Origin: Paludibacteraceae bacterium
GTDB taxonomy: Bacteria; Bacteroidota; Bacteroidia; Bacteroidales; Paludibacteraceae
Assembly: GCA_017965125.1 (NCBI GenBank)
Contig: JAGCQO010000011.1
Span: 1 to 9,953, forward strand
Reading direction: 5' to 3'
Length of the DNA stretch: 9,953 bases
Shown here: piece after piece, positions 1 to 6,361 of the stretch
How the letters are laid out: every line of letters begins with the position of its first letter
How positions within the stretch are numbered: position 1 is the first letter of the stretch
Made by a program: the position numbers and the translations under genes
The notes under the pieces: generated by a model
The model's database searches: none
What the model was told of the DNA's origin: nothing
The model's input: only the letters and a program-made list of their open reading frames with translations

Positions 1-723
1 CTGGATGGCGTCCAATCGGCTGTTCACGCCGACCATGTCGTGGTGGTATCTCACTGTCATTCCGTGGTTTGCTATCGAACGAATCTTTGCCGCAAGCTCG
101 TCATCGTCGGTGAACAAAGCGCCACCGTCGCCGTAACATCCGAGATTCTTAGACGGGAAGAAAGATGTGCAGCCGACCTTGCCTACAGTGCCCGACTTCG
201 CACGACGACCGTCCTTGAAGATATATTCCGAGCCCATAGACTGGCACGCGTCCTCGACGACATACAGCCCGTGCTCGTCGGCAAGGTCAAGCAGCGCCTC
301 GAGATTAGCGTTCTGGCCAAAGAGGTTGACAGGCACGATGGCCTTTGTCTTCGGAGTTATGGCCTTCTTCACCGCGTCTATAGACATGCAGAATGTGTCC
401 TTGTCCACATCGACCACGACCGGCTTCAGTCCGAGCAAAGCCACGACCTCAGCCGTAGCGATGAACGTGAAAGTCGGAGTTATGACCTCGTCGCCCGGCC
501 TCAACCCGAGCGCCATCAAGGCTATCTGTATCGCCTCGGTGCCGTTGGCCACGGCTATCACATTCCTCACACCGAGATATTCCTCAAGATGCTGCTGAAA
601 CTCAGCCACCTTCGGACCTTTCACAAAAGCCGTAGAGTCAATCACAGACTGCATCGCCACATCCATCTGCGGCTTTAAACGCAAGTACTGGCTTCTAAGA
701 TCAACCATTTCTATTTTCCTCAT
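1..723 (-). CDS. DegT/DnrJ/EryC1/StrS-family sugar aminotransferase, WbpE-like (3' end cut off by window)
   Basis: This is a PLP-dependent nucleotide-sugar aminotransferase of aspartate-aminotransferase fold type I, acting in the cytoplasm. 241 codons are visible; the C-terminal third (family length about 360-400) lies beyond the window edge. Visible motifs are ANGTEAIQIALMALGLRPGD (cofactor-phosphate region), VVEDACQS with the Asp that contacts the PLP nitrogen, and TSFFPSKNLGCYGDGGA with the PLP-binding lysine at about residue 192, followed by RYHH and GVNSRLD. From memory, the SFFPSK-LGCYGDGGA, RYHH and GVNSRLD blocks match Pseudomonas WbpE, which makes UDP-GlcNAc(3NH2)A, better than the FdtB or WecE types; this substrate is an inference. 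The start is ATG at 723 (MRKIEMVDL), with an in-frame ATG at 708 as alternative. It begins 12 nt after the wzi stop, so it is probably co-transcribed with wzi. Confidence 0.93.
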   Translation of the reverse strand, partial: MRKIEMVDLRSQYLRLKPQMDVAMQSVIDSTAFVKGPKVAEFQQHLEEYLGVRNVIAVANGTEAIQIALMALGLRPGDEVITPTFTFIATAEVVALLGLKPVVVDVDKDTFCMSIDAVKKAITPKTKAIVPVNLFGQNANLEALLDLADEHGLYVVEDACQSMGSEYIFKDGRRAKSGTVGKVGCTSFFPSKNLGCYGDGGALFTDDDELAAKIRSIANHGMTVRYHHDMVGVNSRLDAIQ

Positions 724-735
724 ATCCCAAATTCT

Positions 736-2493
736 TTAAAAACCGAAATTAAATCCAAATTCAAATGTCAAATTCTTGCCTTGATAAAACTTTGGCGTGT
801 AATTATCAAGATACTGCTGCGCCGTCAGGTTGTTCTCGTAGGTGTTCAAAGCCGCCTTCGACGACCTGTCATATCCCTTCGCGTTGTTAAACTCGGCGCC
901 CACATAGACATAGCAGTTGTTTGTGAGTTCATACAATGCCTTTGCAGCTATCGTATTGTTCTGCCAAACCAGCTCATCGAAGGCCTTCTGGCTTATGACA
1001 GTTCCAACAGTCTTTCTTTGATAATTGTAGTCGTTATAATGTCTTGCGTTTGTGTACGAGAGCGAGAGGTCCAGCTTACGGATTGGCCTGTAGCCGAGCT
1101 TGACATAAATCTCCTGCGAGTTGTCGCCAAGATAATGTCCGAGGCAATAGCTGTTCGACGCATACGTAAGCGCGTCTATAGAATGCTTGTAGCAAATGAT
1201 GTTGCTTCTGGTGAACTCCACATTCGCATAGAGGTTTGTGTGCGGCTCGGAGTACGACGCGCCGACCTGATATGAGATCGGGTTCGCCTCCTTGTTTGAC
1301 GATTTCAATCTGTCGAACTTGAATTCATCGATATACAATGACGCATACAGATGCAGATTCTTGATGTTTCGTGTTGATATTGTGGCAAATATCTGCGAAT
1401 TCTGGTTCTGGGCGTTCAGTCCTTTTGTCTGAAGATGGTCCAGAGCCTTGTAATATGCAAACGGTATGAAGTACGCGAGCATTGGCGACGACTCACCGTA
1501 AATAATTGAGTTACCGATAGATATATTCAGTTTCTTAATCGGAGTCACAGTCAACATGTTGGCCGCGATAAACTTGTTGTGAGGACGATACATCGTGTCA
1601 ACCACTCCAGCGCTTGACTCCTCCAAGTAGTATCTTGACTTGTCATAAGTGTTGCTCACGAGCCATCCGTGTATGTAGTTCAACTCGAGCCATCTGACAG
1701 GCTTGAATGAGAGTGTCAGCATCGGGAACGAAGGTCCTCTGCCTGAGAGTATGTTGCTGCTGTGCTGGCTTTCGCCCCAAGTCACATTGTCCTTCACCAC
1801 GCCTATGCTTCCGTACTTGCAGTAGAACTTGATACCACCTCTCATGTCGGAATAGTCGCCGCCGTACTCAGCCTCCTTGTACTCGACGCCCGGCAGAAGA
1901 TTCAGGTACGGACCTTTGGAAAGGCGCGCGTCTGCGTTCTGCAATCCGCTTCCTAAGAATTTGCCGTAATAGGCTTGGTCTCTGAGGTTTGCGAAGACCG
2001 AGATATGGTTCCAGAGAGTCGCCTGAATGTCGGCGCCCCACCATCTTTGCATCACAGGGCCATTCTTGTTGACCTTCATGTTGCCGCCCAGGAGCGGTGT
2101 CACGCGGAACTTGAAGACGCCGTTGTTAAACTGGAACGCAGGCTGCCACAGCGACACATCCCATGTCTTGCCGTCCTTCGACGACTTGTGGATATGCGTG
2201 TTGTTAGGCAGAGTGTCCCTCTCGATGGCGTAATCCTGAAGGAAGAAGTCAAGGTCTCCCCTCATGCGTTTGTTCAGAAGGCTGTCCTTTTCCTTGGCTT
2301 CGGTCAGCTTCTTGGCTATAAATTCTCTGCTGTACGGACGGATTGCGGAATTGACTTCTATCACGCCTTGGTTGGCGAGTTCGTCCATGAAGTCATAGAT
2401 CCGTGTGTAACTCATGCTTTGAGGTATGTCTTGAGCGAACAGACATAACGGCAAAGACATTAAAAGAAGAAAAATCTTTTTAACATCAGTCAT
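736..2493 (-). CDS. Wzi-family capsule assembly outer-membrane protein
   Basis: A predicted outer-membrane beta-barrel of 585 aa. In E. coli, Wzi is a barrel lectin that anchors group 1 capsule to the cell surface; a similar retention role is inferred here. Residues 1-20 form a signal peptide (Lys-Lys, hydrophobic core FLLLMSLPLCLF, likely cut after Ala20); the only nearby Cys lacks a lipobox, so a lipoprotein is unlikely. Residues 27-90 hold a family-typical N-terminal block (YDFMDELANQGVIEVNSAIRPYSR). The rest alternates polar and aromatic residues as barrel strands do, with a conserved-looking stretch near 218-280 (GSIGVVKDNVTWG, SGRGPSFPMLTLSFKP). The protein ends in ...GFNFGF, and a terminal Phe is typical of outer-membrane barrels. 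It is longer than E. coli Wzi (about 480 aa). The start is ATG 2493; a TTG two codons upstream is less likely. AAGGA lies 7 nt before the ATG. The gene has its own promoter and leader. Confidence 0.9.
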   Translation of the reverse strand: MTDVKKIFLLLMSLPLCLFAQDIPQSMSYTRIYDFMDELANQGVIEVNSAIRPYSREFIAKKLTEAKEKDSLLNKRMRGDLDFFLQDYAIERDTLPNNTHIHKSSKDGKTWDVSLWQPAFQFNNGVFKFRVTPLLGGNMKVNKNGPVMQRWWGADIQATLWNHISVFANLRDQAYYGKFLGSGLQNADARLSKGPYLNLLPGVEYKEAEYGGDYSDMRGGIKFYCKYGSIGVVKDNVTWGESQHSSNILSGRGPSFPMLTLSFKPVRWLELNYIHGWLVSNTYDKSRYYLEESSAGVVDTMYRPHNKFIAANMLTVTPIKKLNISIGNSIIYGESSPMLAYFIPFAYYKALDHLQTKGLNAQNQNSQIFATISTRNIKNLHLYASLYIDEFKFDRLKSSNKEANPISYQVGASYSEPHTNLYANVEFTRSNIICYKHSIDALTYASNSYCLGHYLGDNSQEIYVKLGYRPIRKLDLSLSYTNARHYNDYNYQRKTVGTVISQKAFDELVWQNNTIAAKALYELTNNCYVYVGAEFNNAKGYDRSSKAALNTYENNLTAQQYLDNYTPKFYQGKNLTFEFGFNFGF

Positions 2494-2494
2494 A

Positions 2495-2513
2495 AGCAAT
2501 TCCTTATATTGCT
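2495..2513 (-). promoter_or_regulatory. Shine-Dalgarno site in a hairpin loop before wzi
   Basis: On the minus strand AGCAAT (2513-2508) and ATTGCT (2500-2495) can pair as a 6-bp stem, with the loop ATAAGGA carrying the AAGGA ribosome-binding motif. The ATG follows one base later. The site supports ATG 2493 as the start. The structure may modulate ribosome access, but a loop-exposed site could also simply be presented openly. Confidence 0.4.
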
Positions 2514-2569
2514 GTCACAGCCTCTATTTGAGGCTTCTTCATTTTATTATTATTTTATGCGTAAGTCGC

Positions 2570-2592
2570 TATAAAACACACTCTTTAGTGTG
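2570..2592 (-). terminator. Terminator-like hairpin inside the wzi leader
   Basis: On the minus strand CACACT, loop AAAG, AGTGTG forms a perfect 6-bp stem followed directly by TTTTAT. It lies about 100 nt after the candidate transcription start and about 80 nt before the wzi ATG. It could end transcription from the upstream sugar transferase gene, or act as an attenuator giving a short RNA of about 110 nt. The stem is short and only half G/C, so termination would probably be partial. Confidence 0.45.
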
Positions 2593-2600
2593 AATACCGG

Positions 2601-2678
2601 TCAATCGGCCGTATTCATTGACGATGCCGCCGTACTGCTTTCTGAAAGTTCCAGACGCCACACGGCGCTTCGCATCAT
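2601..2678 (-). CDS. Possible 25-residue leader ORF ahead of wzi
   Basis: A short open frame starts at ATG 2678 (a second in-frame ATG is at 2675), only a few bases downstream of the predicted transcription start, and ends with TGA at 2603-2601. It begins MMRSAVWRLEL and is rich in Ser and Ala. The stop codon falls in the loop of the 2616-2592 hairpin, just before the terminator-like stem, an arrangement that would suit attenuation by a translating ribosome. There is no Shine-Dalgarno site and no run of a regulatory codon, so it may be a chance frame. I do not recognise the peptide. Confidence 0.2.
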   Translation of the reverse strand: MMRSAVWRLELSESSTAASSMNTAD

Positions 2679-2688
2679 TTTCGGAATG

Positions 2689-2719
2689 CAAAGATAATAA
2701 AGCAATCTGTGCTTCCCAA
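2689..2719 (-). promoter_or_regulatory. Bacteroidales-type promoter for wzi (TTG, 20 nt, TATCTTTG)
   Basis: On the minus strand TATCTTTG (2696-2689) fits the Bacteroidota primary-sigma -7 consensus TAnnTTTG exactly. TTG (2719-2717) sits 20 nt upstream as the -33 element, within the usual 19-21 nt spacing. Transcription would begin near 2684-2682, about 190 nt before the wzi ATG. The site lies after the stop of the sugar transferase gene, so wzi and the aminotransferase can be expressed independently of the upstream genes. Confidence 0.72.
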
Positions 2720-2762
2720 TGTTTATCGCCAAACTCCTGCTCTTTTATAGCAAGAACTCATA

Positions 2763-4298
2763 TCAATGGCTCCTCGCTTTTCTGAAAAATATATTCCTAA
2801 GAATCAGGAAGAAATACTTGAAATCGGTCTTCACCGGGTGTGCGGCGTACTGCTCCAAGTAGCGTTTCTCGCTTGCGAAAATCTCGTCCTTGGTCTTCGG
2901 CATATCCACATAAAACGGCGGGAACATGCCCGGCAGAAAACGTGTGCGCAGGAGCTGCACTTCCTCGGGGTAAATGGAGAAATACTGACGGCTCAGCGGA
3001 CGCACACCTATCAGCTTCATATCGCCCCTGATGACGTTGAAGAGCATCGGCAGCTCGTCGAGCCAATACTTCCTCAGGAACTTGCCGATGGTCGTGATGC
3101 GCTCATCGTCGGCGAACTTGCCGCCCTCCTGAAGGCCCTTCTTCTCGTAAACGTACTGCTGGATGTACTCGGCGTAAGGGTGCATCGTCCTCATTTTATA
3201 AACATAGACGATGTTGTAGTCCTTGCCTATTCTCGGAAGCCTTATCATCACGCCGTAAATCTTGCGTGGCGACTGTGGTTCCGGCTGTTTGACTCTGTGT
3301 GAAAGCACGCCGACCATCCTGCCGAACTCAAACACCTCATCGACCGCAAATCCGCAGTAGTAAAGGCGGCCAAGTATCTCGGTCTTCGAGAAGACTCTCT
3401 TCTTGCCTTTGGTGAAGTCGAAGTACAAACGGCGCGAGAAGAACATTCTCGGAAACACACGTCTGTATAAGAAATAAGCGGCGTAAACCAAGCGGTTTAT
3501 CACTCTCGGGTATCTTGAGAATATCTCTTTTTTTATGATTTCCTGCGGTGTGAAGCAGCAGAAGAAACGGCCGTTGTCCGGCAACTTCGAGTTCGCCGTG
3601 CAAAATAGCTTGTTGATGCCCCTTATGGTGTTCAGCGGCATGAGATTGACAATCGTGTCATAACGGTTCACTCGGAGCGACTGGAAGTTAAACAAGCTGC
3701 TCGTTGACAGGCACTTGGTCGTGTTGACGGTCAGGTCAACATTCTGCTTCAGGAAGTTCAGTCCGTCCTCGCCGATGTTTTCCTTTATGCCATGCAGAAG
3801 TCCGTTGTACTCCGACTCGGAAAGCGTCTCCTTCTCGACGCAAAGGGTCTGCGGCTCACGGCTTGGCGAGTAGCTCTGCGGCTCATTGTCGATGTCTTGG
3901 GCGTACCTGTAGGCCGAACTGACAAATTCGTAGATAAAACACAAAATGCCAACTATGACAATCGCCCAGAAGAACACGTCTCCGGCCATCGTGTGGGTGC
4001 AGTTGTTGTGCGTGTACTTGATGACAAAAAACGCCGAAAGCAAGGCGAAAACCAGCGTCGTAACCATCAACCGACAGACACGCTTCACGAACGAATAACG
4101 GCCGTACTCCTTTTTGTATCGCCCGGTGACGAGCGACAGCAGCAGCCACACGAACATCATGCAAATCAGCATGATGACGTATTCGTTGACGTAGATTTTG
4201 TCCGTCATGACGCGATATGACCATACCACGAAAGCGGTAATCAGCCAAAAGATAATATCTGCGACGATTTTCGCCTTGTTGAAACGAAATTTATTCAT
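2763..4298 (-). CDS. Polyprenyl-phosphate sugar-1-phosphate transferase, variant with methyltransferase-like middle segment
   Basis: A likely initiating transferase that moves a sugar-1-phosphate from a UDP-sugar to undecaprenyl phosphate at the inner membrane. It has 511 aa. Four hydrophobic segments lie near 11-29, 38-58, 76-94 and 106-128. A linker (about 135-185) is followed by a segment at 186-335 whose pattern (DTIVNLMPL, then KLPDNGRFF) resembles the later strands of a class I methyltransferase, without a glycine-rich SAM motif. The C-terminal catalytic part (about 350-511) has KMRTM (368-372), WLDELPMLFNVIRGDM with the catalytic Asp-Glu pair at 414-415, and GVRPL (431-435). The reentrant membrane helix that normally precedes KxRSM is not recognisable. 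I recall similar uncharacterised proteins in other Bacteroidetes loci, so this looks like a family variant, not a broken gene. The ATG overlaps the deacetylase stop (ATGA), implying coupled translation. Confidence 0.87.
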   Translation of the reverse strand: MNKFRFNKAKIVADIIFWLITAFVVWSYRVMTDKIYVNEYVIMLICMMFVWLLLSLVTGRYKKEYGRYSFVKRVCRLMVTTLVFALLSAFFVIKYTHNNCTHTMAGDVFFWAIVIVGILCFIYEFVSSAYRYAQDIDNEPQSYSPSREPQTLCVEKETLSESEYNGLLHGIKENIGEDGLNFLKQNVDLTVNTTKCLSTSSLFNFQSLRVNRYDTIVNLMPLNTIRGINKLFCTANSKLPDNGRFFCCFTPQEIIKKEIFSRYPRVINRLVYAAYFLYRRVFPRMFFSRRLYFDFTKGKKRVFSKTEILGRLYYCGFAVDEVFEFGRMVGVLSHRVKQPEPQSPRKIYGVMIRLPRIGKDYNIVYVYKMRTMHPYAEYIQQYVYEKKGLQEGGKFADDERITTIGKFLRKYWLDELPMLFNVIRGDMKLIGVRPLSRQYFSIYPEEVQLLRTRFLPGMFPPFYVDMPKTKDEIFASEKRYLEQYAAHPVKTDFKYFFLILRNIFFRKARSH

Positions 4299-5080
4299 CT
4301 TCTTTTATTCATTGCACGTTTCACAACATTCTTCGCGTTCTGCAAGACGAGCTCCTTCAGCCACGCGAAACCGTTGTCTGTCCATCTTTGCGGATGGGTG
4401 GTTATCATTGCCCTGTGCGGAAACGAGCCGTTGTCCAGCGCCTCGATTATGTCCGCCGTGGAGTGATAGGCATAGCCCTTGCCGACCCACTCCATCTGCT
4501 CTGGAACATTGTCGCGCCTTGAGACCTCGTGACCGTTCCACATACGGCCTGTGTCGGTTATGTAGAACAATGTTTTGTAGTCGGCGTCAAAAAAAGTGTC
4601 CCCGACAATGCCGTAATCCTTATAGTCATAGTCGCTCCAAAGGTCCTTGCTGTCGATGCCCGACAACGGCGAGCCGTGCATGCAGATGGTCTTCACATCG
4701 GCAATGGCCCTCATCGTCTGCAACGACTCCGCAAAATGCCCTATCGCCTTGGCTTTGTCGCCGTTGGCAAGGACAAGGTCTTCGTAATGGTAGCCTATCT
4801 CGTGGCCGAGGCTCTGCATTTTCCTCACGATGTCCTCATCGTAGCTGCATGGCCTCATTCTGAAGAAATATGTTGCTTTTACGCCTTTCGAATGTTCAAT
4901 CTCAGCTGTCTTCAGCGAGTTTCCCGGCTTTTTGTCCACATCGTGGCGCATGACAATGAACTTTTCTGGCATATCACCGTCCTTAATCGACAAATAACGT
5001 CTAAAGGTCATGACCTCATAACCTTTTTCTAAAATTTTGTCTAATAACAAGTTATATGCTTTCAGCGTAAAATCAGCCAT
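4295..5080 (-). CDS. NodB-like polysaccharide deacetylase homologue with altered metal site
   Basis: A 261-aa protein related to carbohydrate esterase family 4 (NodB homology), whose members usually remove N- or O-acetyl groups from glycans using a divalent metal. Evidence is RHDVD at 45-49 (the TFDDG-like motif with the catalytic/metal Asp), GHEIGYHYE at 92-100, ICMHGSP at 132-138 and TTHPQRWTD at 227-235 (the late His motif). In the canonical second motif, H(S/T)xxH, two His bind metal; here H98 is present but the position four later is Leu102, so the site is atypical. There is no signal peptide, suggesting a cytoplasmic role on a lipid-linked or nucleotide-linked sugar. It opens a two-gene unit with the sugar transferase (4-nt overlap) after a terminator-like hairpin. 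Exact substrate, and whether it is an active deacetylase, are unknown. Confidence 0.8.
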   Translation of the reverse strand: MADFTLKAYNLLLDKILEKGYEVMTFRRYLSIKDGDMPEKFIVMRHDVDKKPGNSLKTAEIEHSKGVKATYFFRMRPCSYDEDIVRKMQSLGHEIGYHYEDLVLANGDKAKAIGHFAESLQTMRAIADVKTICMHGSPLSGIDSKDLWSDYDYKDYGIVGDTFFDADYKTLFYITDTGRMWNGHEVSRRDNVPEQMEWVGKGYAYHSTADIIEALDNGSFPHRAMITTHPQRWTDNGFAWLKELVLQNAKNVVKRAMNKRR

Positions 5081-5149
5081 GCAAAATCCATCAGCGAAAT
5101 TTAATACGCTAATATAAGAATTTAATCATTTTAATAGACAGGCGAAAAT

Positions 5150-5196
5150 ATGTTGTTAAAAACAAAAAGAGCGATGTTCAAGCCACCACTCTTTTT
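5150..5196 (-). terminator. Rho-independent-like terminator after the WbpI-type epimerase gene
   Basis: On the minus strand AAAAAGAGTG (5196-5187) pairs with CGCTCTTTTT (5173-5164) as a 10-bp stem containing one G-T wobble, with a 13-nt loop, and continues into TTTTTGTTTTTAAC. It starts 4 nt after the TGA stop of the epimerase gene. The A-rich 5' arm means it could also work, less well, on the plus strand. It probably ends or weakens the transcript covering the GT4-to-epimerase genes. No equally clear promoter is seen in 5081-5160 for the following two genes. Confidence 0.65.
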
Positions 5197-5200
5197 CCTA

Positions 5201-6349
5201 TCAGTTTTCCAACCAGTCTTTCATTTTTTCCAAGATGAACTCGGCCGCATGACCGTCGCCATATATATAAGGAAAGTCCGGCGTATGCTGCTTGAAATGC
5301 TTGAATGCCGCTTTTATCCTCGTCATGTCATGCCCGACCAACGCCGACGCGCCGAGTCTCACATTCTCAATCCATTCGGTGTCCTCCCTCAGCACGATGC
5401 TTGGCTTGTGGAAATAGTACGCCTCTTTCTGCACACCTCCGCTGTCGGTCACTATCATTTTCGAATGTTTCTCAAGCATCGTTATCTGCAGGAACGACAG
5501 TGGCTCTGTGACTTTCAGACCCGGGCTGTTATAGATTTTCCGCCTCAGATCCTCGCTCAGCAGATTTTTTATCGCATTGGAAGTTCTTGGGTGCAGCGGC
5601 ATCACCACTTGCATGTCCTCCGACAGGCTGACTATCGCCTCCATTATGTCACGGAGCACATCGGCGTTGTCCGTGTTCTCGGCTCTGTGAACCGTCGCCA
5701 GAACATAGTCCGGCTGCAGTCCGAGGCTCTCGAACCACGTTTTTTTGTCAGACTCCGCCTTGTCTGAGAAATACAGGCTGTTGTCATACATTATGTCGCC
5801 GCAATGAAACGCGCGCCTGTCCTTTCCGTTCTTGAAGTCAGGCTGCCTCACGCCCTCTCGGAATCCCTCCTTCACGAGGTTTTCCAAGCCAGTTTCCGTA
5901 GGCGAGAAAAGCAGCGAGGATATTTGGTCGGTCGCGATTCTGTTCAGTTCCTCCGGCATACGCCTGTCGAAGCTTCTGAGTCCGGCCTCGACATGCACCA
6001 CAGGCACATTGGCCTTCGCTGCGACGAGCGCTCCGGCTATAGTGGAATTCGTGTCGCCATAGACAATCATTGCGTCAAACTGCCTTTCAGCCAGCACTTT
6101 CTCGATGCCCTTCATCATCTCGCCCGTCTGGTAGGCATGCGAACCGCCGCCGACGTTCAAGTTATAGTCCGGCTGAGAAATGCCAAGCTCCTCGAAAAAG
6201 ACCGCGGACATTTTCTCGTCGTAGTGCTGCCCCGTGTGCAGAATGTACTCCTTGAACGTATTGCCGAACCGCTCTTTTATCGCGCGGGAGATGGCTATCG
6301 ACTTTATAATCTGCGGACGTGCGCCTATTATGGTAAGTAAATTGAACAT
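5201..6349 (-). CDS. Non-hydrolysing UDP-sugar 2-epimerase, WbpI-like
   Basis: A 382-aa GT-B-fold epimerase that inverts C2 of a UDP-N-acetyl sugar through an elimination/addition mechanism in the cytoplasm. Family motifs are IIGARPQ (7-13), HTGQHYDEKMS (38-48), VYGDTNST with Asp99, HVEAGLRSF with Glu121, MPEELNR (131-137), TVHRAEN with His221, and TDSGGVQKEA (301-310). The sequence TEWIE at about 324-328 (WecB enzymes usually have TERPE there), together with AGLRSFDRRMPEE, is closer to P. aeruginosa WbpI, which makes UDP-ManNAc(3NAc)A from UDP-GlcNAc(3NAc)A. This assignment rests on remembered sequences. A WbpE-like aminotransferase in the same locus supports it. It starts at ATG 6349, 12 nt after the DUF354 gene, and ends at a terminator-like hairpin. 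A plain UDP-GlcNAc 2-epimerase remains possible. Confidence 0.9.
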   Translation of the reverse strand: MFNLLTIIGARPQIIKSIAISRAIKERFGNTFKEYILHTGQHYDEKMSAVFFEELGISQPDYNLNVGGGSHAYQTGEMMKGIEKVLAERQFDAMIVYGDTNSTIAGALVAAKANVPVVHVEAGLRSFDRRMPEELNRIATDQISSLLFSPTETGLENLVKEGFREGVRQPDFKNGKDRRAFHCGDIMYDNSLYFSDKAESDKKTWFESLGLQPDYVLATVHRAENTDNADVLRDIMEAIVSLSEDMQVVMPLHPRTSNAIKNLLSEDLRRKIYNSPGLKVTEPLSFLQITMLEKHSKMIVTDSGGVQKEAYYFHKPSIVLREDTEWIENVRLGASALVGHDMTRIKAAFKHFKQHTPDFPYIYGDGHAAEFILEKMKDWLEN

Positions 6350-6361
6350 CGCCTTGCTTTC

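Larger units (their letters stand above)
2494..2762 (-). promoter_or_regulatory. 269-nt intergenic leader region of the wzi-like gene
   Basis: This is the largest gene-free stretch. Read on the minus strand, it holds a Bacteroidales-type promoter, a possible short leader ORF and five inverted repeats. The repeats are at 2668-2655, 2616-2592 (GAATAC paired with GTATTC), 2592-2577 (terminator-like), 2535-2519 (AGCCTC paired with GAGGCT) and 2513-2495 (Shine-Dalgarno in the loop). The inferred 5' untranslated region is about 190 nt, long for a simple promoter-gene spacer. Whether the structures regulate transcription or translation is inference. Confidence 0.6.

Noticed and set aside
40..678. 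Long plus-strand open frame (212 codons) opposite the aminotransferase gene
   Set aside because: It is antisense to a strongly matching aminotransferase, its translation is Arg/His/Leu-rich with no recognisable domain, and it arises from the codon pattern of the minus-strand gene.
781..1275. Plus-strand open frames opposite the wzi-like gene (also 1975-2448)
   Set aside because: No motif or ribosome-binding evidence; the opposite strand encodes a complete signal-peptide-bearing barrel protein through the same bases.
2519..2535. AGCCTC/GAGGCT hairpin followed by a T-rich stretch on the plus strand, as a terminator for plus-strand transcription
   Set aside because: There is no plus-strand gene for it to serve, the T-tract is interrupted, and the hairpin is more simply part of the wzi leader.
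2689..2719. Invertible promoter like those of Bacteroides capsule loci
   Set aside because: No matching inverted repeats flank the promoter and no recombinase gene is visible, so inversion cannot be supported.
2797..3066. Minus-strand frames overlapping the sugar transferase in another frame (also 3248-3460, 3337-3603, 3883-4248)
   Set aside because: They are out-of-frame shadows of the transferase gene, which has conserved motifs along its entire C-terminal region.
5804..6340. Plus-strand open frame opposite the WbpI-like epimerase gene
   Set aside because: Antisense shadow; the minus-strand frame carries all the epimerase motifs.
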